DNA from: Burkholderiaceae bacterium
GTDB taxonomy: Bacteria > Pseudomonadota > Gammaproteobacteria > Burkholderiales > Burkholderiaceae_E
Reading direction: 5' to 3'
Length of the DNA stretch: 64,000 bases
NCBI GenBank assembly: GCA_027493945.1
Contig: JAOSJU010000002.1
Location: 248,001-312,000, forward strand
The notes under the pieces were generated by a model. It ran no database searches, had not been told where the DNA came from, and worked only from the letters and a program-made list of their open reading frames with translations. Below are positions 47,861 through 57,064 of the stretch, piece after piece. A program made the translations under genes and the position numbers. Within the stretch, counting starts at the first letter, position 1. Each line of letters begins with the position of its first letter.

Positions 47861-48333
47861 CAGTCCCGGTGCAGCTGCTCGAAGCCCGAAACGCCGGACG
47901 GCTGGCTGCGCAGCAGCTGCGCAAGCCGCTCGCGCTGGCCCGCGTCGAGGATCTCGCGTTCGCGCAGCAGCTGCTCGATCACGATCCGCTGGCGCTCGTC
48001 CTGCAGCTGCGCGATGCCGGCGCGTTCGGTCTCGATCCGGGCGACGTCGGGCGTCTCGGCGAAGATCTCGTCGATCAGCCGGTTGCGACGCTGCAGGATC
48101 TCGCGGCCGCCGTCCGCGAGCCGCCCGATGAACGCCGTCTCGGCATCGTGCCAGCGGTGCTGCTGGTCGTCCGACAGCGACAGGTAGCGCGCCAGCCCCG
48201 GGAAGCCGTCCGCGGCGCCTGCCTCATGACGCACCGCGCCCGGCCCGAAAGCCCGATAACCGACTGCCCCGAGCACCCCGAGATTCACCAGTAGCGACAG
48301 GATCAGCGCCAGGCGCAGCGTGGATGCCTTCAT
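47860..48333 (-). CDS. Periplasmic helical protein, Spy/CpxP/CnrX-like
   Basis: 157 residues with an N-terminal membrane anchor (LALILSLLVNLGVLGAVGY) that has no clear cleavage site, then an all-helical periplasmic part (YLSLSDDQQHRWHDAETAF; ILQRRNRLIDEIFAETPDVA; LQDERQRIVIEQLLREREIL). This is the Metal_resist/Spy/CnrX helical-hairpin fold. In CnrYXH-type systems such a protein is the metal sensor of an ECF sigma factor. Here it is third in the sigma/anti-sigma operon and overlaps the anti-sigma stop by 4 bases. The sensor role is inferred. Confidence 0.78.
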   Translation of the reverse strand: MKASTLRLALILSLLVNLGVLGAVGYRAFGPGAVRHEAGAADGFPGLARYLSLSDDQQHRWHDAETAFIGRLADGGREILQRRNRLIDEIFAETPDVARIETERAGIAQLQDERQRIVIEQLLREREILDAGQRERLAQLLRSQPSGVSGFEQLHRD

Positions 48334-48800
48334 CGCGCGACTCCCCGGCCCCCCGCGGGCCGCGCGAAGCAGGCATCGGTGCCGACGCACAGGCTGCCCG
48401 GCGCGACCGGGTCGAACACCGCCAACGCCGCGACCCGCGGCGTGACAACGCCGGCCGAACCCGCCATCAGCCCCATGCCCATGAAGAGGCCGAGCGACAG
48501 CGCAGCCCCGGCGCCCAGGCCTACCGGCACGAACTCGAACCAGCGCCGCCGCGGCGGCGGCGCCGGTCGGGGCCTGGCGGTGGCCGCCAGCCGGTGGCGG
48601 ATCACTTCGGAGAGATCGAAGCCGAGCTTTTCCTCGGGCAACTCGCGAAGCTCGTCGCGCAGCCCGCGCAGGCTTGCGAGCATCCCGCCGCACTGCGCGC
48701 AGACCGCGAGGTGAGACTGCAGCTGCGCGCGCTCGGCCGCGCTCTGCTCGTGGTCGAGGTAGGCCGAGATCTCGACCGTCCTCGGGCAGGATTCAGGCAT
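48330..48800 (-). CDS. Zinc-finger anti-sigma factor
   Basis: 156 residues. An N-terminal anti-sigma domain with the zinc motif HLAVCAQC (His-x3-Cys-x2-Cys) is followed by a Pro/Arg linker and one membrane helix (VGLGAGAALSLGLFMGMGLM, about 95-115). The periplasmic tail holds two Cys (SLCVGTDACFARPAGG). It overlaps the sigma gene by 8 bases and the third gene by 4 bases. It should hold the sigma factor at the membrane until a periplasmic signal acts. Confidence 0.88.
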   Translation of the reverse strand: MPESCPRTVEISAYLDHEQSAAERAQLQSHLAVCAQCGGMLASLRGLRDELRELPEEKLGFDLSEVIRHRLAATARPRPAPPPRRRWFEFVPVGLGAGAALSLGLFMGMGLMAGSAGVVTPRVAALAVFDPVAPGSLCVGTDACFARPAGGRGVAR

Positions 48801-49356
48801 CGTGACGCTCCCCGGTTGCACGTCCGTAGCGTTCGAGCAGCGCCGCCCGCGCCCGGGCAATGCGCGACTTGACCGTTCCTTCCTGGATTGCCAGCGTCGT
48901 CGCGATTTCCGCGTACGACAGTTGCTCGATCTCGCGCAGCAACAGGATCTCGCGATGCTCGGGCGGCAATTGGCGCAGCACCGCGTCCAGCAGCCCAAAA
49001 CGCTGCCGCAGATCGACCTGCTCGTCGGGCGCCGGCTGCTGCGCCGCGAAGTCCGCATCTTCCTCGATCGGCACGAATTCCACCGTCCCGCGCCGACGCA
49101 GCAGGTCGAGCGCGCCGTTGCGCGCGATCTGGAACAGCCAGGTGCTGAACTGCGCCTGCGGCTCCCAGCGCGGCAGCGCTTGCCATGCCTTCATGAAGGT
49201 GTCCTGCGTCAGGTCCATCGATTCGTCGCGCGATCCGGTCATCCGCAGCACGAAGCGGAAGACGCGGTCCTGGTGCCGGCGAACCAGTTCGGCGAACGCG
49301 CGCTGGTCCCCATCGCGGGCTCGTTGCACCAGCAGGCTGTCTTCCGCCGTCATCAA
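48793..49356 (-). CDS. ECF (RpoE-like) sigma factor
   Basis: 187-residue sigma-70 family factor with region 2 (FAELVRRHQDRVFRFVLRMT, DLTQDTFMKAWQALPRW) and region 4 (LPPEHREILLLREIEQLSY, AEIATTLAIQEGTVKSRIAR). It has the length and build of ECF factors. First gene of sigma/anti-sigma/CnrX-like operon. A GGAAC-N16-CGTT promoter 38 bases upstream suggests autoregulation. Confidence 0.93.
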   Translation of the reverse strand: MMTAEDSLLVQRARDGDQRAFAELVRRHQDRVFRFVLRMTGSRDESMDLTQDTFMKAWQALPRWEPQAQFSTWLFQIARNGALDLLRRRGTVEFVPIEEDADFAAQQPAPDEQVDLRQRFGLLDAVLRQLPPEHREILLLREIEQLSYAEIATTLAIQEGTVKSRIARARAALLERYGRATGERHDA

Positions 49357-49393
49357 GGCGGATTTCCTCCACTGGTCAACGCCGCGACACCCG

Positions 49394-49422
49394 GTTCAAC
49401 GAACGGAGCGGGCAAATGTTCC
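49394..49422 (-). promoter_or_regulatory. ECF-type autoregulated promoter of the sigma operon
   Basis: On the minus strand GGAACATTT...TTCGTTGAAC, with GGAAC and CGTTGAAC 16 bases apart. Same boxes and spacing as at 47760-47788. It stands 38 bases before the sigma start codon. Confidence 0.75.
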
Positions 49423-49485
49423 ATCGGTCCATCGGACCGATGGTATTCCGGACGCACCCCTGGCGGCGCGGGGCGGTGATGCCTT

Positions 49486-49680
49486 TCAGGCGGCCCGGCG
49501 GGAATACACGAAGTCGCGCGGTCCCCAGGCGAGCTCGAACTCGCCGCGGGCGTGCTGCAGTTCCAGCCAGGTGGTGCCGGCTTCGGCGTGGTGCGGTGCA
49601 GCCTGCAGCACCCGGCGATGAACCGACTCGAGGTAGGTGATCCGTGCGCCGTAGTAGAGAATCTGCGCCCAGCGAATCAT
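49486..49680 (-). CDS. Small protein of unknown function
   Basis: 64 residues: MIRWAQILYYGARITYLESV, then a mixed polar stretch ending GPRDFVYSRRAA. No signal peptide or membrane helix is clear. The ATG overlaps the stop of the next small gene upstream (4 bases), so the two form a pair. Family not recognised. The rather Tyr/Trp-rich composition and coupling favour a real gene. Confidence 0.5.
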   Translation of the reverse strand: MIRWAQILYYGARITYLESVHRRVLQAAPHHAEAGTTWLELQHARGEFELAWGPRDFVYSRRAA

Positions 49681-49865
49681 GACTGCCTCCCTTCGACATC
49701 GTGCTGGTCTCCGAACTGGATGACCGCGTCGTCGAACCAGACCCGCGCCTGCGGGGATCGCTCGGCCACGACCAGCATGTAGGCGAACGCGGACTCGTAT
49801 TCGCCGAAACTGCACTGGCCGCCCGAGCCATCGGGGTACTTCCATGTGACGGTGTGGGTGTTCAT
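49677..49865 (-). CDS. Small protein of unknown function
   Basis: 62 residues from ATG 49865 (MNTHTVTWKYPDGSGGQCSF), with VVAERSPQARVWFDDAVIQF further on; ATG 49886 would add 7 residues. TAAGG precedes the chosen start. It is coupled to the following 64-residue gene. Soluble, no known motif seen. Confidence 0.5.
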   Translation of the reverse strand: MNTHTVTWKYPDGSGGQCSFGEYESAFAYMLVVAERSPQARVWFDDAVIQFGDQHDVEGRQS

Positions 49866-50046
49866 GGCCTTACTCGGATGCGTCATTTTTTGACGCCGAG
49901 CGGCACCTTCCGAGGAAATCGTTCACCGTCGCCCGCGGCGAACGGTCATCGAGCGCCGCCGGGCGGCGGGATCGTGAAGGAATTCACGCGTTCCCGGCAA
50001 CCCCGGGCGCGCGACGGATCGAGCGGTGGCGGCAGCGCCGCCACCC

Positions 50047-50780
50047 TCAGGGCGCCGCCCTCACCTCGATCGCGTTGACCACCTCGTCGACCGCGAACAG
50101 CGCCCAGGCGTCGAACTCGGCGCGGCGGCGCTCCTCCTCGGTACTCACGGCGCCCGACAGCGTCACCACGCCGTTCTGGCAGACCACCGTGATCTGGTCG
50201 CGGCGCACCACCGGGTCGATCTCGTAGACCAGCCCCAGTGCGTCGATGATCTCCCCGTCGTTGTCTTCCTCGGGGGCACCACCTCGAGCGAATTGATCAC
50301 GTCGCGGCAACCCGCGGTCCACCAGGCCAGCACGCCGACGAGCCGCTTGTGCGACAGGCTGATGACCGTACCCTCGAAGGTGACCACGCCGTCCTGGACG
50401 GCGAAGTCGATCGCACCGGCACTGCGCGCGACAACGTCGCGCAGCGTCCGGGCTCGCCCTTTGGCGAGCACCCGCATCGCGCAATCGCGCAGTTCCGGCT
50501 CACCGAGCAGCAAAGCGGCCAGCGCATCGCGAATCTCGCCGTCGGCACGCTGTTGCACTGGCGCGACGTGCAGGCGATCGACCACCCCGCGCACGCCGTC
50601 GACCGCGGCAGCCAGCCGAAGCGCGCGCTTCCTGGCCGCCACGCTCTCGACCTCGCCTTCGAGCACGACCGCGCCCGCATCGACTGCGATCCGCAGCGGA
50701 TAGCGATGAAGGTTGACGCGGCGCTCGTATTCGAGCGCCGCGCGCACCTGCTTCACGATGGTCTCCGCAGCGCTGGTCAT
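50047..50780 (-). CDS. Triple-BON-domain protein (frameshifted)
   Basis: About 244 residues with three BON-like repeats: RIAVDAGAVVLEGEVESVAA, IDFAVQDGVVTFEGTVISLS and ITVVCQNGVVTLSGAVSTEE. There is no signal peptide, so it is a cytoplasmic or OsmY-like stress protein. The frame breaks near 50275 in a GGGGG run between the second and third repeats. GGGAGA precedes the ATG. BON proteins bind membranes or ligands; role here unknown. Confidence 0.82.
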
Positions 50781-50900
50781 GGCATCTCCCTCGCATCGGC
50801 CTGGTGCGCCAGATACCTTGCGCCGCATCGCCGACGCCGATGCTGACCTGCATCAACGACGCATCGCCCTGCCCATGCGCTCCCGAGCGATAATCCGCTC

Positions 50901-51395
50901 ATGGAGTGGTCCACCTGGTTTGCCTTCTTCCTCGCATCGTGGGCGATCAGCATCTCGCCGGGGGCGGGAGCGGTTGCCGCGATGAGCGCAGGCCTGAATC
51001 ACGGCGTTCGTCGCGGCTACGTCACGACCGTCGGGCTGGTGCTGGGCATCTGGACGCAGCTGACGGTGGTCGCCATGGGCCTGGGCGCGCTGGTGGCAAC
51101 CTCCCACACCGCGTTCCAGGCCGTCAAGTGGGCCGGGGTGGCGTACCTGGTATTCCTGCTGGCGGTGTTGCCGCAGTTCCTCGATGTCTCCGCGACGCTC
51201 TGGCCCCAGTACCTGATCATGGGTCTGACCCTGAGCTTCACCGACTTCGTCGTGATGGGCGGCTACATGGCGATTGCGGCGGGCCTGCTGCGCGCCCTCG
51301 AGTCCGCGGCGCACGTGCGGCTGATGAACCGCGTCTTCGGGACGCTGTTCATCGTCGCCGGCGCATTGCTGTCGGTCTTCAAGCGGGGCGCCTGA
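50901..51395 (+). CDS. LysE/RhtB-family exporter with an internal gap
   Basis: 164 residues; the family normally has 200-210. It starts typically (SISPGAGAVAAMSAGLNHG) and ends typically (VRLMNRVFGTLFIVAGALLS). After KWAGVAYLVFL it jumps directly to LAVLPQFLD; the usual 40 or so residues between, with a membrane helix and the LxNPKA motif, are missing without loss of frame. Amino-acid efflux is the family role. The protein may be inactive or the gap may be an assembly error. Confidence 0.75.
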   Translation: MEWSTWFAFFLASWAISISPGAGAVAAMSAGLNHGVRRGYVTTVGLVLGIWTQLTVVAMGLGALVATSHTAFQAVKWAGVAYLVFLLAVLPQFLDVSATLWPQYLIMGLTLSFTDFVVMGGYMAIAAGLLRALESAAHVRLMNRVFGTLFIVAGALLSVFKRGA

Positions 51396-51415
51396 GCCGC
51401 AAGCGGCCGGATGCT

Positions 51416-52105
51416 TCAGCGTTTCGCGGCCGCGTCGAGCACCAACTCGATCCTGCGGCGAATCGCGTCGGCGGCCTGCGCATCGCCGGCGGCCTGGGCG
51501 CGCTTCTCCAGCACGCCCAGCCAGGCCAGCAGCGGGCGGCGCCACCCCTGGGCCGAGGCGGTGTCCACCGCCGCGGCCATGCCCGCGGGCGCGATGTTCC
51601 CGGTGCGAAACAGCGCCCCGGCCGCGACGAGCCGCGACAGCGGATCGTCGATCGCGGCGAGCGTGGCGCCCTGCGTCGACGCCGCCCGATGCTGCGTCAC
51701 CACGGCCCGATGCGCAGCGGGCAACAGCGTTGCGTCGAGCCTCTCCCATTGGCCCCCGAGATAGGCCGCGTAGGCGCGCGCGGCCGCGCCGGCATCCTGC
51801 GCCAACGGCCGGAAGGCCGGGCAATCGTCGAATTCGAGGCTCGCCACCTGCAGCGCGCACCGGGTGAGCTCGGCCTGCGCGACGAGCCGCGCGTCGCCGG
51901 TGCTCGCCAGCTCGCTGCGCGCCCGCGCGAACTCCTGCGCGGCAACGCGCGACTCGCCGCGCAGCCAGGCCGACTCGAAGGCGTCGAGCGCGCCGCGCGC
52001 ATCGAGCCGCCACTGCGGCGGCACCGGGCCGCTCGCGCAGGCGGCCAGCAGCGCGGCGGCGACCAGCGCGGCGGCGAGGCCGGGCAACGCGCGTCGCGCC
52101 GTCAC
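51416..52105 (-). CDS. Lipoprotein of the MCE transport set
   Basis: 229-residue lipoprotein with a leader ending in the lipobox LLAACASG. Starts with GTG at 52105, overlapping the MCE gene stop (GTGA). The body is Ala-rich and helical with no known catalytic motif (ARARSELASTGDARLVAQAE). Lipoproteins often end MCE operons, where they link to the outer membrane. Confidence 0.75.
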   Translation of the reverse strand: MTARRALPGLAAALVAAALLAACASGPVPPQWRLDARGALDAFESAWLRGESRVAAQEFARARSELASTGDARLVAQAELTRCALQVASLEFDDCPAFRPLAQDAGAAARAYAAYLGGQWERLDATLLPAAHRAVVTQHRAASTQGATLAAIDDPLSRLVAAGALFRTGNIAPAGMAAAVDTASAQGWRRPLLAWLGVLEKRAQAAGDAQAADAIRRRIELVLDAAAKR

Positions 52106-53104
52106 GGCAGCCTCAGCTCGGTGTCGCGGCTGAACGGCCACTTGCGGTTGATCTCGTCGATCAGCTGCCCGGCCTTGCGCAGGCTCGACTCGATCTCGGC
52201 GCGCAGCGCCTGCAGGTCGGCGGTGGCGGCGCGCGTGTCGCCGGCGATCGCCTGCGCGTCGGCAAGCAGCGCGTCGAGCCGCGCGAGACTCTGGCGCGCG
52301 TCGCCCAGCATCGCATTGACCTGCTGCACCGCGCGCTGCGTCTCGTCGACCACGCCGCCCTCGCCCAGCACGCGCCGGTCGGCCGTCGCCAGCGTGCCCT
52401 CGAGCTTGCTGCCCGAGGCCGTCGAGGCGGCGCGCCAGCGCGTCGACCGAGGCGAGCACCGCGTTCGCTCGCCCGATCGCCTCGATCACCTTCTTCGCCT
52501 CTTCCTCGCTGCCCAGCAGCGCGGTGAGCATCCCGTAGCGCCCGCCCATCCGGTCGGTGAGCGTGCGCAGGCCTTGCAGGCCACGGTTCACGTCGGAATC
52601 TTCGGCCGTCATCCGCTCGACGTTCTCCACCAGGCGCTTGACGCTCGCCACCAGCGCCGGCAACTCGTCGGTGGTGTCGCCGCGCAGCACCGGCCGCACT
52701 GCGCCGTCGGGAAGCGGCGCATCGCCGAGGTCGCCGGTGAACGCGCGCAGCCGCGCCCCGCCCACCAGCCCGCGCTCGAGCGTGAACACGCTGGAAGCGC
52801 GCAGCCATTGGGCGGCCGAGCGCGGCACGTCGACCTCGATGCGCGCCTGGCCGGTGCGCGCCAGCTCGATGCGCTGCACGCGGCCCACCGGAAAGCCCGA
52901 GAAAGTCAGGTCCGAGCCTACCGACACGCCCTCGGCGTTGTCGGCCATCAGCACCAGGCGCTGCGTCTCCTCGAAGGTGCCGCGCGCATAGAGCACGTAG
53001 CCCAGGAACGCCGCCAGCAGGCCGAAGGTGAACACCAGCAGCAGCGTCGCCTTGGCGCCGACGTTGCGCACGGGTTCGACGTTTCGCGGCTCGTCTTCGG
53101 CCAT
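52102..53104 (-). CDS. MlaD/MCE-domain protein (frameshifted)
   Basis: About 333 residues: one N-terminal membrane helix (ATLLLVFTFGLLAAFLGYVL), then the MCE domain (AEGVSVGSDLTFSGFPVGRV), and a long helical C-terminal part. It forms hexamers in phospholipid transport. The frame breaks near 52420: VDALARRLDGLG should run into SKLEGTLATADRRVLGEGG. Eight bases after the permease gene. Confidence 0.85.
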
Positions 53105-53111
53105 GTCGCCC

Positions 53112-53918
53112 TCAGGCGTAGGTGACGCCGAGAAAGACGATCTCGACCAGCCCGAGCGCGGCGCCCAGCCGCACCATGCCGCGGCGCACCGCGGCCGACA
53201 CCTGCGCGCGCTCGCGCCGGATGCCGAGTGCCGCGGCAATCGGGATCGCCCCGACCGCCACGCCGAACAGCATCGTCTTGATCAGGAAGCCCGCCACGAT
53301 CAGAGGATCGAACACGTGGCCGGTGACGCGAACGAAGGAGCCCACCGCCCATGGCGACAATCCGTAGAGTTCGACATAGGTGAGCGCGAGCGCAACCAGG
53401 CCGTTCGACAACGTGAGCAGCATTACCGCCACCGGGGCGCCCACCGCGCGCGGCACGAGTTCGACCGCGAGCGGATCGCGCCCGGCGCGCGCCAGCCGCT
53501 CGAACTCGCCGTCGACGTGCTTCAGCGCCACCTCCGCGCCGGTGGCGGCACCCGAGCGCAGCCCGACGAACAGCGCCGCGAACAGCGGGATCAGCTCGAG
53601 CGCGAGCACGCGCACCGTGAGTTCGAGCGCGTACTGCGCCAATCCGTAAGCCTGCGCCGTGCCGATCACGATGCGCACCAGCACCAGGCCGAGCACCGCA
53701 AAGGCGAGCGTGAATCCCGGCAGCGGCAACCAGGCCGAGAAGTGGATCTGGCGCGCCGCAACCAGGCGCGCGTCGCGGCTCCAGACCGACGGCGACAGCG
53801 CGGTGACCACGACCACCGCCGCGAACCGGATCGCGCGCAGCCGCCCCGCCAGGGCGCCGGAAAGGCTTGCGCGCCACGCACCGGCCTCGCGAATCATCGA
53901 AGGGCGAGGTTGCGACAT
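53112..53918 (-). CDS. MlaE-type ABC permease
   Basis: 268-residue permease of the MlaE/PF02405 family with five or six helices. Landmarks are ELIPLFAALFVGLRSGAATG and ALKHVDGEFERLARAGRDPL, the coupling region for the ATPase, then VPRAVGAPVAVMLLTLSNG. The order permease-MCE-lipoprotein is standard except that the ATPase (MlaF) gene, usually between or before, is absent here. It may use an ATPase encoded elsewhere. Confidence 0.85.
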   Translation of the reverse strand: MSQPRPSMIREAGAWRASLSGALAGRLRAIRFAAVVVVTALSPSVWSRDARLVAARQIHFSAWLPLPGFTLAFAVLGLVLVRIVIGTAQAYGLAQYALELTVRVLALELIPLFAALFVGLRSGAATGAEVALKHVDGEFERLARAGRDPLAVELVPRAVGAPVAVMLLTLSNGLVALALTYVELYGLSPWAVGSFVRVTGHVFDPLIVAGFLIKTMLFGVAVGAIPIAAALGIRRERAQVSAAVRRGMVRLGAALGLVEIVFLGVTYA

Positions 53919-53989
53919 GCGGCGATGATAGCGCGCGCCGCCGGTCGAGCGCCGCAGGCTGGTTCGCAGGCTGACGCTGGCCGGCCGCT

Positions 53990-55300
53990 TCAGGTCACCG
54001 CACCGGGCTCCGACCCGAGCACCAGCGATTCCGAGACGTCATCGTATTCGTACAGTTCGGCGTAGCGACCCCATTCGATCGCCACGTCGAGCGTTTCGCG
54101 CGCGTACTGCTCCGTCAGGTGATCTTCGAGCTCGGCTTCGAAGCGCACGCGCGGCGCCCGTCCGTTCGGGCGCGCCTGCAGCACGCTGCGGATGTACGCC
54201 ACCAGCGGGACGCCGCGCAGCGCATGCGCGCAGAAGATGCGCTTGCGCTGCTGGGTGTCGGCCTCGGCGTACTGGAGCCCGGACGGCGTCAGCACGATGT
54301 CGCCCTGCGCCACCTCGGCCAGCCCGAGCAGGTGCAGCGCCTCGGCCACCGGAAGCAGTTCGTCGAGCTCCAGATGCAGCAGGTGCGCCACCTCCGGCAG
54401 GTCGGCGCGGCCCCGGTGCGGGGCGGCGGCAACCGTCTCGAGCAGGCCGGCCATCGCGTTGACCGACACGCCCCGCAGGTGTCTCGCAATCGGAGGCTCG
54501 GCCGCGCGCACCGGCTCGCCCGCACGCGCGGTGATCTGCGCATAGATGTCCTCGACCGCCTGTCGAAACGGCGCCGACAGCCGGTCGCGCGGATGCGGCA
54601 GCTCGATGCGCAGCTCGGCCTGCACCCTGCCCGGATTGGCCGACAGGACGATCACGCGATCGCACATGAACACAGCTTCCTCGATGTTGTGCGTCACCAG
54701 GACAACCGCGCGGATGTTCAGCTTCGATTCGGTCCACAGGTCGAGAAAATCGGTTCGCAGCGTCTCGGCGGTAAGCACGTCGAGCGCCGAGAAGGGCTCG
54801 TCCATCAGCAGCAGCACGGGATCGACCACCAGCGCACGCGCAAAACCGACGCGCTGCTGCATGCCGCCGGAAAGCTCGCGCGGATAGGCACTTTCGAAAC
54901 CGTCCAGGCCAATCAGGTCGATCGCGGCGATCGAGCGGCGCCGCGCCTCGTCCTCGTCGACGCCGAGCGCGCGCAGGCCCAGCGAGACGTTCCCGAGCAC
55001 CGTCAGCCACGGAAACAGCGCGAAGCCCCGGAACACCATCGCGATGCCCGGGGCGGGCCCCTCGATCGGCCTGCCCTCGAAGAACACGCCACCGTCGCTC
55101 GGGGCAATCAGCCCCGCGATGCTGCGCAACAGCGTCGACTTGCCCGAGCCCGAGCGCCCCAGAATGCCCACGATCTCGCCCGAGCGAATCTCCATGTCGA
55201 TCGCGTCGAGCACCAGCACCTCGCCGGTGGCGCGGGGAAAGCGCCGGGAAAGCCCGGAGACTCGCAGCAGAGGCTCGTCGGGCATCGGATCGAGCCTCAT
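53990..55300 (-). CDS. ABC ATPase with C-terminal AAA-associated domain
   Basis: 436 residues. The ATPase half resembles nitrate/taurine importers: Walker A GRSGSGKST, signature LSGGMQQRVGFARAL, Walker B VLLLMDEPFSALD, switch His in VTHN. The C-terminal 150 residues (ARHLRGVSVNAMAGLLETVA, then DIVLTPSGLQYAEADTQQRK) are the AAA-associated domain found on this ATPase subgroup. Overlaps the permease stop (ATGA). No binding protein is encoded nearby. Confidence 0.88.
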   Translation of the reverse strand: MRLDPMPDEPLLRVSGLSRRFPRATGEVLVLDAIDMEIRSGEIVGILGRSGSGKSTLLRSIAGLIAPSDGGVFFEGRPIEGPAPGIAMVFRGFALFPWLTVLGNVSLGLRALGVDEDEARRRSIAAIDLIGLDGFESAYPRELSGGMQQRVGFARALVVDPVLLLMDEPFSALDVLTAETLRTDFLDLWTESKLNIRAVVLVTHNIEEAVFMCDRVIVLSANPGRVQAELRIELPHPRDRLSAPFRQAVEDIYAQITARAGEPVRAAEPPIARHLRGVSVNAMAGLLETVAAAPHRGRADLPEVAHLLHLELDELLPVAEALHLLGLAEVAQGDIVLTPSGLQYAEADTQQRKRIFCAHALRGVPLVAYIRSVLQARPNGRAPRVRFEAELEDHLTEQYARETLDVAIEWGRYAELYEYDDVSESLVLGSEPGAVT

Positions 55301-57017
55301 TGCAGGCGAAAGCGGCGCTCGGTGGCGTCGTAGAGCGGTCGCCACAGCAGGCGGTTGAAGGCGACCACGAAGGCGCACATCATCGCCACGCCGAGCGCGA
55401 TGCGCTCGTAGTCGCCCGCCTCGGTGTTCACCGCGATGTACGCGCCCAGCCCGTGGGCGACGATGCTCTGCTCGCCCCAGTGCACCGCCTCGGCGACAAT
55501 CGTCGCGTTCGAGGCGCCGCCCCATGCGGTGATCGCGCCGGTGACCGCATAGGGCGCGATGCCCGGCAACAGCACGGTGCGCCATCGCAGCCAGCCCTTC
55601 ACCTGCAGGCTGCGCGCGATCTCGAGCAGGTCCTGCGGGATCGCACTCGCGCCGGCGATCACGTTGAACAGGATGTACCACTGCGCTCCGAGAATGATCA
55701 GCGGGCTCAGCCAGATCTCCGGGTTCAAGTGCAGGCGCACGATCGCGAACACCGCCAGCGGAAACAGCAGGTTCGCCGGAATCGCCGCGAGGAACTGCAC
55801 GAGCGGCTGCACCCGCGCGGTCCATCGCGGCCGCAGCCCGATGGCGACGCCGACCGGCACCCAGACGAGCAACGCGAGCGCGGTCAGGACCAGCACGCGC
55901 GCCAGCGTGACGCCGCCCAGGCCCAGCACGCGCAGCCACTCCGCGGCGTCGAACGCGCCGAACAGGCGCAGCGCGTACCAGGCGCCTGCGGCGGCCAGCG
56001 CAAGCATTGTCGCGTACCACGCGATGCCGCGAGCGGCGGCACCCCAGCGACGCGACGGTGCCGCCAGGCGCCACAGGCGCTCGAAGCGACCCATCGTCGC
56101 CGTGCGCAGCAGGCGTCGCGCACGCGCGTCCACGCGCCGCAACAGTTCGGTGCGGCGCCACGCCGACAGCAGCCAGCTGCGCGCCGCGCCCTCCGGGCGC
56201 AGCGGGCCCGGGCGGAACTGCTCCGACCAGGCCACCAGGGGCCGGAAAACCAGGACGTCGTACAGCACGATGACGACGAGCATCGTCGCGAGCGCCCAGC
56301 CGATCGCCGCCAGGTCGCGATCGGCGATCGCCACCGCGACGTACGAACCGATTCCCGGCAACGGAAACGTGTGCGCGCCCACCGAAATCGCCTCGGAGGC
56401 GACCACGAAGAACCACCCTCCCGACATCGACATCATCATGTTCCAGACGAGGCCGGGTATCGCGAACGGAACGTCGAGATGCCAGAAGCGCTGCCACGCC
56501 GAGAGCCGGAACGAGCGCGCCGCATCCGACAGGTCGGACGGAACCGTGCGCAGCGCCTGGTAGAAGCTGAACGTCATGTTCCAGACCTGGCTGGTGAAGA
56601 TCGCGAAGATCGCCGCCAGCTCGGCACCCAGCACCGATCCGGGAAACAGGCTCAGGAACAGCACGACGGTGAACGACAGGTAGCCCAGCACCGGCACCGA
56701 CTGCAGCACGTCGAGCAGCGGCATCAGCACCGATCTCGCGCGCGCGTTGCGCGCGGCCAGCGTGCCCACCACGAACGTGAACACGAGCGACGCTCCCATC
56801 GCCGCGAACATCCGCACCGTGGTGCGCAGCGCGTAGCCGGGCAGTTGTCCCGGGTCGAGCGAAATCGCCGAGGCTTCGAGCGTGCCGAGCGGCGCGCGCA
56901 TCTGCTGCGCGGCCAGCGTGAGCAGCGCGATCGCGCCGAGCAGCAGCGCAACCGCGAGCAGATCCCACCGGTTCGCGCCGAGCCGGATCGCGAGGGGGAG
57001 GCGTGCAGGCGCCGCAT
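55297..57017 (-). CDS. Two-domain ABC permease (frameshift near start)
   Basis: About 573 residues holding two BPD_transp_1 permease domains in one chain. The first has SVPVLGYLSFTVVLFLSLFP and AWQRFWHLDVPFAIPGLVWN; the second has VQFLAAIPANLLFPLAVFAI and QVKGWLRWRTVLLPGIAPYA. No start codon is in the main frame; ATG at 57017 (MRRLHASP) joins it if one base is restored in the CCCCC run near 56996. Pairs with the ATPase downstream. Fused permeases of this kind are common partners of AAA-associated ATPases. Substrate unknown. Confidence 0.82.
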
Positions 57018-57064
57018 GGCCGCGGATTATTGCAAGGATCCGCGGCCGCGCGGCCCGATGCCTG

